DNA of 64,000 nucleotides, from the NCBI RefSeq assembly GCF_007005445.1, contig NZ_CP041387.1, forward strand, positions 4,851,501-4,915,500, read 5' to 3'. The translations under genes and the position numbers were made by a program. The notes beneath the pieces were generated by a model. The model ran no database searches. It saw only the letters and a program-made list of their open reading frames with translations, and was not told the origin of the DNA. Shown piece by piece: positions 47,142-56,920 of the stretch (positions are counted from its first letter, which is position 1; the number at the start of each line of letters is the position of its first letter). This stretch comes from Rhodopseudomonas palustris. GTDB lineage: Bacteria; Pseudomonadota; Alphaproteobacteria; Rhizobiales; Xanthobacteraceae.

Positions 47142-49553
47142 ATGAAACTCACCCTCTCCTGGCTGAAAGATCATCTCGACACCGACGAGCCGCTCGAGAA
47201 GCTCGCCGATAAGCTCACCATGATCGGGCTCGAAGTCGAGGGCATCGAAGACAAGGCCAAGGCGCTGGCGCCGTTCACCATCGCCAAGGTGCTGACCGCC
47301 GAGAAACATCCCAACGCCGACAAGCTGCAGGTCTGCACCGTCGACGTCGGTGACGGCGGCGCACCGGTGCAGGTGGTGTGCGGTGCGCCGAACGCGCGCG
47401 CCGGTCTCGTCACCGTGTTCGCGGCGCCGGGCACCTACATCCCGGCGAAGGATTTCACGCTCGGTATCGGCAATATTCGCGGCGTCGAGAGCCGCGGCAT
47501 GTTGTGCTCGGCCGCCGAATTGCAGATCTCCGACGACCACGACGGCATCATCGAGTTGCCGGCCGATGCGCCGGTCGGCGCCGCCTATGCGGCCTGGGCC
47601 GGGCTCGGCGATCCGGTGCTGGATATCAACCTGACGCCGAACCGGCAGGACTGCGCCGGCGTGCACGGCATCGCGCGCGATCTCGCCGCCGCCGACATGG
47701 GCAAGTTCAAGGATCCCGCCATCAAGCCGGTCAAGGGCGAATTCCCGTGCCCGGTCAGCGTCACCGTCGAAGACAGCAAGCTGTGCCCCGGCTTCGCGCT
47801 GCGGCTGGTGAAGGGCGTCAAGAACGGCCCGTCGCCGGAATGGCTGCAGAAGCGTCTGACCGCGATCGGCCTGCGCCCGATCAACGCGCTGGTCGACATC
47901 ACCAACTACCTGACGTTCGATCGCTCGCGCCCGCTGCATGTGTTCGACGCCGCCAAGGTGAAGGGCAATCTGGTGGTGCGCCGCGCTCACGATGGCGAGA
48001 CGCTGCTGGCGCTCGACGGCCGCACCTACTCGCTGGATTCGTCGGTCTGCGTCATCGCCGACGATCACGGCGTCGAGTCGCTCGCCGGTATCATGGGCGG
48101 TGAGCTGTCAGGCTGCTCGGCCGACACCACCGATGTGCTGATCGAATCGGCTCTGTGGAACGAGATCAACATCGCGCAAAGCGGCCGCAAGCTCGGCATC
48201 AACACCGATGCGCGCTACCGCTTCGAGCGCGGCGTCGATCCGGCCTTCATGCTGCCGGGGCTCGAACTCGCCACTAAGCTGGTGATGGAGTTCTGTGGCG
48301 GCACGCCGTCCGAGGTCGTGGTGGTCGGCAATCCGTTCGCCGACGACAAGATTATCGACTTCCCGCTCGCCGAGGTGAAGCGGCTTGCCGGCATCGAAGT
48401 GCCGCTGGTCGAGGTTCGTCGCATCCTGACCCGTCTCGGCTTCGTGGTCGCCGGCCAGGGACCGGTGGTGAAGGTCGCAGTGCCTTCGTGGCGCAGCGAC
48501 GTTCACGGCAAGGCGGACCTCGTCGAAGAAGTCGTTCGCATCGTGGGCGTCGACAAGGTGCCGCTGACGCCGTTCGAGCGTGGCGATGCTCCGCGCAAGC
48601 CGGTGCTCACCCAGATCCAGAACCGCACCCGCCGCGCCAAGCGCGCGCTGGCGGCCCGCGGCCTGACCGAAGCGGTGACGTGGTCGTTCATTTCCAAGCC
48701 GTTCGCCGAAGCGTTCGGCGGCGGCCAGCCGGAACTGGCTCTGGCCAATCCGATCGCATCCGATCTGTCCGACATGCGGCCGAGCCTGTTGCCCGGGCTG
48801 ATTGCTGCCGCGCAGGCCAACGCCGATCGTGGCTCGCCCGATCTGGCGCTGTTCGAGGTCGGGCAGGTGTTCAAGGGCGACCGGCCGCAGGACCAGTTTA
48901 TGGCCGCCAGCGGTGTCCGCCGCGGCGTCGCCTCTTCCGCAGGCATTGGCCGGCATTGGTCGGGCTCGGCGCAGGCGACCGCGCTGGACGCCAAGGCCGA
49001 TGCGTTCGCGGTGCTGGCTGCGGCCGGCGCACCGATGGCGGGTCTGCAGATCGCGACGGGCAAGCTGCCGGCCTGGCTGCATCCGGGCCGCTCCGGCGCG
49101 ATCCAGATCGGGCCGCAGAACGTGCTTGGTTACTTCGGCGAATTGCATCCGCGGGTGCTCGAACAGCTCGGTGCCGACGGTCCGCTGGTGGCGTTCGAAG
49201 TGATGCTGGAGAAGATCCCCGATCCGAAGCAGCGGCCGACCCGCGCCAAGCCGGCGCTGGAATTGTCCGCGTTCCACCCGGTGTCGCGCGACTTCGCCTT
49301 CATTGTCGATCGTAAGGTCGGGGTGGCCGACATCGTCCGTGCCGCGCAGGGCGTCGACAAGAAGCTGATCACATCGGTCAGCGTGTTCGACGTCTATGAG
49401 GGCAAGGGCATCGACCCCGACAAGAAGTCGGTGGCGATCGCGGTGACGCTGCAGCCGCGCGACAAGACCATGACCGATCAGGAGATCGAGGCGGTCGCGG
49501 CCAAGATCGTGGCGGAAGTCACCAAGAAGACCGGCGGCAGCCTGCGCGGCTGA
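47142..49553 (+). CDS. pheT: Phenylalanyl-tRNA synthetase beta subunit
   Basis: An 803-residue PheT with the usual order: EMAP/tRNA-binding domain (to about 150), B3/B4 editing domain (about 210-380), B5 domain, catalytic-like core and C-terminal ferredoxin-fold anticodon-binding domain ([19 protein letters not shown] to the end). The ATG at 47142 is one base after the unknown gene's stop. It needs PheS for activity. No frame break is seen. Confidence 0.97.
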   Translation: MKLTLSWLKDHLDTDEPLEKLADKLTMIGLEVEGIEDKAKALAPFTIAKVLTAEKHPNADKLQVCTVDVGDGGAPVQVVCGAPNARAGLVTVFAAPGTYIPAKDFTLGIGNIRGVESRGMLCSAAELQISDDHDGIIELPADAPVGAAYAAWAGLGDPVLDINLTPNRQDCAGVHGIARDLAAADMGKFKDPAIKPVKGEFPCPVSVTVEDSKLCPGFALRLVKGVKNGPSPEWLQKRLTAIGLRPINALVDITNYLTFDRSRPLHVFDAAKVKGNLVVRRAHDGETLLALDGRTYSLDSSVCVIADDHGVESLAGIMGGELSGCSADTTDVLIESALWNEINIAQSGRKLGINTDARYRFERGVDPAFMLPGLELATKLVMEFCGGTPSEVVVVGNPFADDKIIDFPLAEVKRLAGIEVPLVEVRRILTRLGFVVAGQGPVVKVAVPSWRSDVHGKADLVEEVVRIVGVDKVPLTPFERGDAPRKPVLTQIQNRTRRAKRALAARGLTEAVTWSFISKPFAEAFGGGQPELALANPIASDLSDMRPSLLPGLIAAAQANADRGSPDLALFEVGQVFKGDRPQDQFMAASGVRRGVASSAGIGRHWSGSAQATALDAKADAFAVLAAAGAPMAGLQIATGKLPAWLHPGRSGAIQIGPQNVLGYFGELHPRVLEQLGADGPLVAFEVMLEKIPDPKQRPTRAKPALELSAFHPVSRDFAFIVDRKVGVADIVRAAQGVDKKLITSVSVFDVYEGKGIDPDKKSVAIAVTLQPRDKTMTDQEIEAVAAKIVAEVTKKTGGSLRG

Positions 49554-49559
49554 GGTCGC

Positions 49560-51017
49560 TCAGCGCCACCACGACGGCGTGCCGCTCGCGGTGGCGGGCG
49601 GGCGCTGCTCGCGCTGACGCTGCGGTTCGCGCCGCGGCTTCTGTTTGCGTGCGGGCTTCTCCGGTGCGGGCTCCTTGACGGCGCCGATTTTTTTCAGCGC
49701 AGCGTCGGCGGCGCGTTCGCCGGACTCCCAGGCGCCCTGCACCGTGCCGAACAGCGTTTCGTGGGTCGCTTCACCGGCAAAGAACAGATTGCCGAGTGGC
49801 TCGCCCAGCACCTTGCGCGACGGCTGGCCGCCGGGCTCCGCCGCCGACATCGCGCCCATCACGTAAGGCATCTCGTTCCAGCGCGTCACCGCCTTGCGTT
49901 CGACGGCGCCGGCGATGTCGCTGCCGAACAGCTTGCCGAGCCATTCGATCGCGAAATCCTGCATCGCGGCTTCGCCCTGCGCGGCGAGCTGGCGCCCGAA
50001 CGAGCCGGCGACGTCGACGGTGCACAGCGAGGTGCCGCCGATATTGCCCACCAGCGTCGCGGTGCGGATGTCGTCGGCGCGTTCGATGATGGTCTCGTCG
50101 CGTGACAGCCCGAGCGGGTTACCTTTGAATTGCAGCGCGACGCGATCGGTGCTGCCGAGGCTCAGGCGAGCGGCGGCGTCGAGCTGTCGTTTCGGCAGTT
50201 CGGGGGAGAACGCCAGATTGCCCGAGGTCAGCACATTGGTCGACGCGGTGACGATGATGGCGCGCGCGCCGATCCGGCCGGCTGTGGTTTCGACCGCGAG
50301 GTCGCGCCCGCTCCACACGATTCGTTTGACCGGCGTCGACAGCGCAATCGGCAGTGAGGATGCGAGCTGAGTCAGCAGGCTGCCGACGCCCTGCGGGCAG
50401 CCGAGCAGAGCGGTGCGGTCCAGCGTCCGCGCGGTGTCCATCGCCGACAGCGCGCGCAGGTCCTTACTGGTTGTCGCGGGGCCCAGCACATATTCGATCG
50501 TCGCCGCCCAATCGCCGAGATCTTTCGGTAGCGCCGCGGCGCAGGAGATGTCGGTCTTGCCGCGCGACGCCTCGCTGATGGCGCGGCTGGCACGGACGAA
50601 GGCCGCGAGAAAATCCTCGGTCTCGCGCGAGCGGGCGTTGCGGCGACCGATCCTGACCTTCTGGCCGGGGGCGACCGGCGTCACCGCGAAGCCGGAGCTG
50701 CGCGCCAGCCGGACCAGCGGGTTACTGTCGGGATTGTGCAGCCAGCGCGCGCCGCGGTCGAACGGCGCTGCGAAGCTTGTGGTATCGGTCACGCAGCGAC
50801 CGCCGATCTCCGAGGCGGCCTCGACCACGATCACCTTGCGGCCGGCCGCCACGAGCCGCCGTGCCGCCGCGATCCCGGCGGCGCCGGCGCCGACCACAAC
50901 GACCTCCGCCTCGCGCGGCAGAGCGGCGTTCGCCCGCCCCCCCAACACGGGCAGCAATGCGAGGCCGGCAGTGGCGCCGAGCAGCCCCTCGAGCAGGCTG
51001 CGTCGCGAAATCGTCAT
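49560..51017 (-). CDS. Tat-exported flavin amine-oxidase-like oxidoreductase
   Basis: A 485-residue FAD enzyme. The twin-arginine signal (MTISRRSLLEGLLGATAGLALLPVLGGRANA) leads to AEVVVVGAGAAGIAAARRL, the FAD loop. LFFAGEATHETLFGTVQGAWESGERAA is the amine-oxidase C-terminal FAD motif. The final 45 residues are Lys/Arg/Pro-rich and disordered. A substrate amine is unknown. The ATG at 51017 starts the Tat signal; the upstream open frame is unconserved. It is convergent with pheT and divergent from the YiiX-type gene. Confidence 0.86.
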   Translation of the reverse strand: MTISRRSLLEGLLGATAGLALLPVLGGRANAALPREAEVVVVGAGAAGIAAARRLVAAGRKVIVVEAASEIGGRCVTDTTSFAAPFDRGARWLHNPDSNPLVRLARSSGFAVTPVAPGQKVRIGRRNARSRETEDFLAAFVRASRAISEASRGKTDISCAAALPKDLGDWAATIEYVLGPATTSKDLRALSAMDTARTLDRTALLGCPQGVGSLLTQLASSLPIALSTPVKRIVWSGRDLAVETTAGRIGARAIIVTASTNVLTSGNLAFSPELPKRQLDAAARLSLGSTDRVALQFKGNPLGLSRDETIIERADDIRTATLVGNIGGTSLCTVDVAGSFGRQLAAQGEAAMQDFAIEWLGKLFGSDIAGAVERKAVTRWNEMPYVMGAMSAAEPGGQPSRKVLGEPLGNLFFAGEATHETLFGTVQGAWESGERAADAALKKIGAVKEPAPEKPARKQKPRREPQRQREQRPPATASGTPSWWR

Positions 51018-51364
51018 GGCATGGTTTCCGAAAACTTGGCGGCAGAGGGGACGATCGACCTGCGCGGCTTCCGGTGGTCGGCGTGGCGAATGTCCCGAGG
51101 GGCGACGGCAAGGCATCTCGCGACTGTGATCAATGTGTTGAACTCCGTCGCGTTTTGCGTCGTCCGTCGACTGGTTTGGCGGTGCCGCAGGGCCGGTCGA
51201 CCCGGTCAGCTTGCCGGAATCGTTTCCGGCCGGCAACCGTTCGTGGTGAACGATGCGTAACCGTGCGGGGAACCAAGTGAACCAAACTGCAACGGCTTTT
51301 CTCGACGATCAGCGACGAACGCGATGTGACGATGTCGCAACAATGATCCTGCAGGAACGTAGCA
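51018..51364. other. Divergent intergenic region, no gene seen
   Basis: These 347 nt lie between the amine-oxidase-like gene (-) and the YiiX-type gene (+). I see no gene, repeat, terminator or convincing promoter. GCAGGA before 51365 is a plausible ribosome site for the plus-strand gene. Confidence 0.6.
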
Positions 51365-52249
51365 ATGGGTGTGGTGCTCGAGACGATCGGCAAGCTGATC
51401 GCCAGCTATTTGCAGAAGGAAGAGCCGGGCTACGAGCCGTTCACCCCGAGCGATCCCGACCATCTGCGCAGCATCATGCAGCCCGGCGACGTTCTGCTGG
51501 TCGAGGGCAACAGCCGGATCGCCGGCATCATCAAGTATCTGACGCAATCGACCTGGTCGCACGCTGCGGTCTATGTCGGGCCGATCGACGGCGTCGCGGA
51601 GCCGGATGGCGAGCCGCATGTCCTGGTCGAGGCCAATATCGGCGAGGGCGTCAGTTCGTCGCCGCTGTCGCGCCATCTGGCCTATCACACCCGGGTGTGC
51701 CGCCCGGTCGGCCTGTCCTATGAGGACCGTCACACGGTGTGCCGCTACGCCATCAATCGGATCGGCTTCGGCTACGACACCAAGAACATCCTCGACCTGA
51801 TGCGCTATCTGGTGCCGCTGCCTCTGCCGCAGCGCTGGCGCCGCCGGATGATCGCGCTCGGCTCCGGCGACCCGACCAAGATCATCTGTTCGGCCCTGAT
51901 CGCCCAGGCATTCGAGGCGGTGCGCTATCCGATCCTGCCGAAGATCACCAGGGCGGGCAGCCGGGCGGCCCGCCGCGAGATCCTGCACATCCGGCATTCG
52001 TCGCTGTACATGCCGCGCGACTTCGACATCTCGCCGTATTTCGAGGTGGTGAAGCCGACCATCGTCAACGGCTTCGACTACACGGCGCTGCATTGGGCCG
52101 ACAAACCGAAACCGGCCGCGGACAATGACGGTCATTTCGCGCCGCCGTTGGATGATACCGAAGCGGCGCCGTCGCTGACGCCGCAAATCGCCGAGGCTGA
52201 GGCGGATTTCGATCTCGCCGGCTCGCCGAAGCTCGCTGCAGGGGGCTGA
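51365..52249 (+). CDS. YiiX/YebB-like NlpC/P60-superfamily cysteine hydrolase
   Basis: A 294-residue protein with a permuted NlpC/P60 (papain-like) fold. STWSHAAVYVG (near residue 67) holds the catalytic His and TKIICSALIAQAFEAVRYP (near 178) the Cys; the usual order is reversed as in YiiX. There is no clear signal peptide; the C-terminal 50 residues are acidic and disordered. Substrate unknown; the superfamily cleaves peptides or lipids/amides. It converges on the nuclease gene 15 nt away. Confidence 0.82.
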   Translation: MGVVLETIGKLIASYLQKEEPGYEPFTPSDPDHLRSIMQPGDVLLVEGNSRIAGIIKYLTQSTWSHAAVYVGPIDGVAEPDGEPHVLVEANIGEGVSSSPLSRHLAYHTRVCRPVGLSYEDRHTVCRYAINRIGFGYDTKNILDLMRYLVPLPLPQRWRRRMIALGSGDPTKIICSALIAQAFEAVRYPILPKITRAGSRAARREILHIRHSSLYMPRDFDISPYFEVVKPTIVNGFDYTALHWADKPKPAADNDGHFAPPLDDTEAAPSLTPQIAEAEADFDLAGSPKLAAGG

Positions 52250-52264
52250 ACATCGGCCTTGCGA

Positions 52265-52837
52265 TCAGCGGCCGTCGCACCAGCCATTGCGATGCCCCCC
52301 TCCATAGGTGCGAGCGTAGCCGCCGTCGAGCAGCGCGCTCGACACATTGGCGGTGCGTTTGGTGGCGACGTTCGCCACGACACGGCCCTGATATTTGTCG
52401 GGTCCGATGTTGTAGATCGTGACCTCGCCCTCGGCGAGCAGCCGGCGAAGCGCCTCGGCGGCGGCCGTGGCCATTCTGGCTTCCTGAGCGCACTGCGCCT
52501 TCAGCTCTGGTGCATCAATGCCGCGCAGCCGCACGCGTGTCCGCAGCGCTTGCCCCGGCCACAGAAATACCCGCGCATCGAAGGTGTCGCCGTCGATCGT
52601 ATACAGCACCTCGACCGGATGCCGGACGGTCGGATTGCCGGCCCGCCGCCACACCGTCTCGCTGTCGTTGTCGACAGCCTCTGATTCCGGGGCCTTCGAC
52701 CAGGGCAGATGCAGCCAATGCCGAGCCGGCAGCATCGTACCGGCCGCGACCCCAAGCACGAATATCCACGGCCACAGCCGGCTACGCCAGGGCAACCGCG
52801 AAATCCGAACCGGATTCGTTCTCGGATATCGGGACAT
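52265..52837 (-). CDS. Membrane-anchored thermonuclease (SNase-like)
   Basis: A 190-residue SNase-family nuclease. A single helix near residues 23-40 (PWIFVLGVAAGTMLP) acts as signal or anchor. The OB fold has YTIDGDTFDARVFL and RVRLRGIDAPELKAQCAQEA (catalytic Asp/Arg), and GGYARTYGGG near the end. It probably degrades extracellular or periplasmic nucleic acid. It is transcribed toward the YiiX-type gene and lies downstream of the DUF1674 gene. Confidence 0.88.
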   Translation of the reverse strand: MSRYPRTNPVRISRLPWRSRLWPWIFVLGVAAGTMLPARHWLHLPWSKAPESEAVDNDSETVWRRAGNPTVRHPVEVLYTIDGDTFDARVFLWPGQALRTRVRLRGIDAPELKAQCAQEARMATAAAEALRRLLAEGEVTIYNIGPDKYQGRVVANVATKRTANVSSALLDGGYARTYGGGHRNGWCDGR

Positions 52838-52920
52838 ATGCCTACGACAATCTGAGTCGGGAGGATCCGCCGGAACCGGCTGCAGTCATCGATTGCGTAT
52901 CGTCCAGCGTCTTGCGGGCC

Positions 52921-53139
52921 TCAGAAATCCGATGCGATGCCTTTGACTTCCCAGTCGCCGTAGCGGGTGGGCTCGGGACCCTTCGGACCCTGGACTTCCT
53001 TGGCGCGCGCTTCGGCGTGGCGGGCGGCCTCGACGCGGCGGGCTTCGGCTTCGGCGAGGGCGCGCTTGGCCGCTTCGGGGAGATCCTTACGCGGCGGGGC
53101 GGCATCCGTCGGGGCGGACTTCGGATCGGGTTGTGTCAT
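52921..53139 (-). CDS. DUF1674 protein, SDHAF4-like succinate dehydrogenase assembly factor
   Basis: A 72-residue protein. The C-terminal GPKGPEPTRYGDWEVKGIASDF is the diagnostic SDHAF4/Sdh8 motif; the N-terminus is charged, Ala-rich and helical. In mitochondria the protein binds free flavinylated SdhA and blocks radical formation during assembly of complex II. The ATG at 53139 starts MTQPDPKSAP. No sdh genes are in this window, so the bacterial role is inferred from the family. Confidence 0.85.
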   Translation of the reverse strand: MTQPDPKSAPTDAAPPRKDLPEAAKRALAEAEARRVEAARHAEARAKEVQGPKGPEPTRYGDWEVKGIASDF

Positions 53140-53294
53140 CGGCTGACGCCTTTCTTCATCGCGCAGGGCGCAGGCCACCGTCGTCGCAAGGCGCGGGGGC
53201 GATTCTTACATTTGGCATATTCGAATGCCATCCACGGCAGACCAGCGCGCGGCCTCGCGCGGCGTCTCTCCTCCTGCTGTGATACCCTCAATCC

Positions 53295-54647
53295 ATGCCT
53301 GCTCCAAGATTCGCCCAAGCTTCCGAGGTGCCCGGCCTCGCTGCGCGCCGCATTGCCGCGGACATTCTTGACGGCGTGCTGCAGAAGCGCCGCATGCTCG
53401 ACGACCAGCTCGAAGGCCCGGCTGCGCATCCGGGCCTGAAGACGCTGTCGGATCGCGACCGTGCACTGATGCGCCGGCTGGTCGCCACGATCCTGCGCCG
53501 GCTCGGAACGCTGGAAGGTCTGCTGGCCAGGTTGCTCGACCGCGGTGTGCCGACCGATGCGCCGCGCGCCAAGAGCGCTCTTTTGATCGGCGCGGCGCAA
53601 ATCCTCTGGATGGACGTGCCGGATCATGCTGCCGTCGATCTGTCGGTGCGGCTGGTGCAATCCGACCGTCGCGCCGCCAAATATGCCGGTCTCGTCAACG
53701 CCGTGCTGCGCCGCTGCGCGCGCGAAGCCCAGCCGTTGGTCGAGGAACTGGCGGCCGGCACGCCCGACGTGCCGCAATGGCTGCTGGCGCGCTGGAGCGC
53801 GCACTATGGCGCAGAAACCGCGCGGGCGATCGCGCAGGCGATCAGCCACGAGCCGTCGCTCGACCTGACGGTTAAATCCGAAGCTGCGCATTGGGCCGCG
53901 CGGCTCCACGGCGAGGTGCTGCCGACCGGCACCGTGCGCACGCTGCTGCAGGGGTCGGTGCGGATGCTGCCGGGCTTTGATGAAGGCCAGTGGTGGGTGC
54001 AGGACGCAGCCGCGGCACTGCCGGCAAGGCTGTTCGGGGATATCACCGGCAAGAGCGTCGCCGACCTTTGTGCCGCGCCCGGCGGCAAGACGGCGCAGCT
54101 CGCTGCCGCCGGTGCCCGGGTCACCGCGATCGATCGCTCGCCGGCACGAGTCGCGCGGCTGCGCGAAAATCTGGCGCGGCTGTCGCTCGAGGTCGAAACC
54201 GGCGTCGCCGATGCGGCCGAATGGCGGGGCGATGCGACCGCCGAGTTCGACGCGGTGCTGATCGACGCGCCGTGCGCCTCGACCGGCACGATCCGGCGGC
54301 ATCCCGACGTTGCTTGGCTGAAGCAGGAGAGCGACATCGGCGCGCTCGCCGCGGTTCAGAATCGGCTGTTGAAGAAGGCGGCGTCGCTGCTGCGGCCCGG
54401 CGGTACGCTGGTTTATTGCACCTGTTCGCTCGAGCCGGAGGAGGGCGAACAGGCGATCGCCGCGCTGCTCGCCGCCGAGCCGTCGATGCGGCGGCAGCCG
54501 ATCGATCCGGCCGAAGTCGCAGGCCTCACCGAAATCGTCACCGCAGACGGCGCGTTGCGCACCCTGCCGTGCCACCTGCCGCACAGTGATCCGCGGCTTG
54601 CGGGGCTCGACGGCTTCTATGCCGCGCGGCTGATGAAGTCGTTGTAA
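53295..54647 (+). CDS. rsmB: 16S rRNA m5C methyltransferase RsmB-like (NOL1/NOP2/Sun family)
   Basis: A 450-residue protein. The N-terminal NusB-like helical domain (about 10-140) is followed by a Rossmann methyltransferase: ADLCAAPGGKTAQLAAAGA binds SAM, DAPCASTGTIRRHPDVAWL and YCTCSLEPEEGEQ carry the two Cys of the catalytic mechanism. It probably makes m5C967 of 16S rRNA. The family member is clear; the exact target base is by homology. It is followed by a heparinase-like gene 166 nt on. Confidence 0.92.
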   Translation: MPAPRFAQASEVPGLAARRIAADILDGVLQKRRMLDDQLEGPAAHPGLKTLSDRDRALMRRLVATILRRLGTLEGLLARLLDRGVPTDAPRAKSALLIGAAQILWMDVPDHAAVDLSVRLVQSDRRAAKYAGLVNAVLRRCAREAQPLVEELAAGTPDVPQWLLARWSAHYGAETARAIAQAISHEPSLDLTVKSEAAHWAARLHGEVLPTGTVRTLLQGSVRMLPGFDEGQWWVQDAAAALPARLFGDITGKSVADLCAAPGGKTAQLAAAGARVTAIDRSPARVARLRENLARLSLEVETGVADAAEWRGDATAEFDAVLIDAPCASTGTIRRHPDVAWLKQESDIGALAAVQNRLLKKAASLLRPGGTLVYCTCSLEPEEGEQAIAALLAAEPSMRRQPIDPAEVAGLTEIVTADGALRTLPCHLPHSDPRLAGLDGFYAARLMKSL

Positions 54648-54813
54648 TTATTGAAAATTATCTGGCTGTCGAGCGTGGCGCAGCAGCGCCCGTCCACATT
54701 CGCCTATCGCCAGGGTGTGTGAAGCCCAATTCCAGATTAAAAGGATTCGCAACGAATTTTCGTTAACTTGAGGTTGCTTTGGTTCAGAACGATCTTTCGT
54801 CTCCGCTGCGCGC

Positions 54814-56700
54814 ATGTCTGCAGAGCCGTTTCAGTCGAAGCTGTACCGGACTGGACGTTTGTCCGACGTCTTGCGCGATCTGACGTCGGCCGTCCGCAGA
54901 GGGCAGCAACGTGATGCGTACCAACGATCCGGGGTTTTAGCGCAGGTGTCGGCCGCGCCCCGCAGACGGATTTCGACCCTGGTCATGGGCCGCTTCGCGC
55001 GGACCGTGATGGCACGCGCCTCCAGCGGCTCGGTGGCGTTGACCCGGTTGTGGCCAGGCCGCACCGACCGTCTGATCATCGCGCCGCACGATCTGCGCAC
55101 CGCGGATGCAACTCGCGCCGCCGAAATCTATGCCGGCCGCTTCGTGTTCGCCGGCAAGATCGTCACCTGCCACGGCCGCTCGATCTTCGATCTCGAACCG
55201 CCTTCCGACGACTGGGAAGCCGCGCTGCTCGGCTTCGGCTGGCTGCGCCACCTGCGCGCCGCCGACACCGCGATCACCCGCGCCAACGCCCGCTCGCTGG
55301 TCGACGACTGGCTCAGCAACATGTCGCGCACCGGCCCGGTGGGCCGGCGGCCGGACGTGCTGGCGCGGCGGGTGATCTCGCTGCTGTCCCAGGCGCCGCT
55401 GGTGCTGTCCGACACCGACGGCAAGTTCTATCGCCGCTACCTGCGCGGCCTGACCCGCGAAATCCGCGCGTTGCGCTACGCACTGCTCGACGTGCAGGAC
55501 GGCGTGCCGCGGCTGCAGGTGCTGATCGCGCTGTGCTACGCGTCGCTGTGCCTCGCCAACCAGGCGCGGCAGATCCGCGGAGCCACCAAGAAGCTGTCGG
55601 ACGAGCTGCAGCGTCAGGTCCTGCCGGACGGCGGCCACATCTCGCGCAATCCGGGGGCGCTGATCGATCTGCTGATCGACCTGCTGCCGCTGCGCCAGAC
55701 CTTTGCGGCGCGCAACATCGCGCCGCCGCCGGCGCTGCTGAATGCGATCGACCGGATGATGCCGATGCTGCGGTTCTTCCGCCACGGCGACGGCAATTTC
55801 GCGCTGTTCAACGGCATGAGCGCGACACCGTCGGATCTCTTGGCGACGCTGCTCGCCTATGACGACAGCCAGGGCACGCCGCTCGCCAGCATGCCGCATT
55901 CCGGCTACCAACGGATCGACGCCGGCACCACGCTGGTGATCGCCGATGCCGGCACGCCGCCGCCCGCCAATGTCAGCCAGGAGGCGCATGCCGGCTGTCT
56001 GTCGTTCGAACTGTCGTCGGGTAATTGCCGGATCGTGATCAACAGCGGCATGCCGACCACCAATCGCGAGAGCTGGCGCGGTTTTGCCCGCTCCACGGTG
56101 GCGCACTCCACCGTCACCTGCCACGACACCTCGTCGTGCAGCTTCGTCGAGCGCTCGGCGATGAAGCGCTTCCTGCACGGCGCGCCGGTGGTCGGCGGGC
56201 CGCGTCAGGTCGAGAACCGCCGCGAAGAAGTTGCCGGCGGCGTGCTGCTGACGACGTCGCACGACGGCTACCGCGACAAGTTCGGCGTGCTGCATCGGCG
56301 GGTCTTGATGGTGAAGCACGACGGCAGCCGGCTCGACGGCGAGGACAGCCTCACTCCCGTGCAGGGCGGCCGCCACCGCGCTGCGCAGGCCGATTTCGCC
56401 GTGCGCTTCCACCTGCACCCGCTGGTCAAGGCCAGCCGTTTGCACGATGCCCGCGGCGTGATGCTGGTGCTGCCCAATCGCGAAGTCTGGACCTTCGAGG
56501 CGGCCGACGACAAAGTCGATCTCGAAGAGAGCGTGTTCCTGGCCGGCAATGACGGGCCGCGGCGCTCGACCCAGATCGTGATCCGGCAGAATTCGATCGA
56601 GGCGCCGAACGTGCGCTGGAGCCTGATCCGCTCCAATGCCTCGCCGCAGACCACCAGCGCCCGCCGTGCCGCCCGCCGCGAGCCGGAACTGCCGCTCTGA
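54814..56700 (+). CDS. Heparinase II/III-family protein
   Basis: A 628-residue protein with an all-helical N-terminal domain (about 60-330; WEAALLGFGWLRHLRAAD, LPDGGHISRNPGALIDLLIDL) and a beta-sandwich C-terminus containing GFARSTVAHSTVTCHDTSS and TTSHDGYRDKFGVLHRR, both typical of heparinase II/III lyases. No signal peptide is seen. Substrate unknown: alphaproteobacterial members sit near rsmB and purH without a polysaccharide cluster, as here, so a role on an endogenous glycan is possible. Confidence 0.85.
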   Translation: MSAEPFQSKLYRTGRLSDVLRDLTSAVRRGQQRDAYQRSGVLAQVSAAPRRRISTLVMGRFARTVMARASSGSVALTRLWPGRTDRLIIAPHDLRTADATRAAEIYAGRFVFAGKIVTCHGRSIFDLEPPSDDWEAALLGFGWLRHLRAADTAITRANARSLVDDWLSNMSRTGPVGRRPDVLARRVISLLSQAPLVLSDTDGKFYRRYLRGLTREIRALRYALLDVQDGVPRLQVLIALCYASLCLANQARQIRGATKKLSDELQRQVLPDGGHISRNPGALIDLLIDLLPLRQTFAARNIAPPPALLNAIDRMMPMLRFFRHGDGNFALFNGMSATPSDLLATLLAYDDSQGTPLASMPHSGYQRIDAGTTLVIADAGTPPPANVSQEAHAGCLSFELSSGNCRIVINSGMPTTNRESWRGFARSTVAHSTVTCHDTSSCSFVERSAMKRFLHGAPVVGGPRQVENRREEVAGGVLLTTSHDGYRDKFGVLHRRVLMVKHDGSRLDGEDSLTPVQGGRHRAAQADFAVRFHLHPLVKASRLHDARGVMLVLPNREVWTFEAADDKVDLEESVFLAGNDGPRRSTQIVIRQNSIEAPNVRWSLIRSNASPQTTSARRAARREPELPL

Positions 56701-56920
56701 AGCGTCTTTCCGACGATGAGGGACAGCGGTTCGCCGACAAAACCCGCCAAATCCGCAATTCTGAGCGACCTTGGTCGCCGTTGTGGCGGCCGGCGAAAAC
56801 TGCTACCGAACCCACGCCTCGCGCGACTGGCGACGTTAGGATGGAGCACCATCGGGAAGCGCGGGACGTATCTGCCGCGCGCCTGGGCATAGCTTTCCTT
56901 CCAACAGAAGATCGTGCCCC

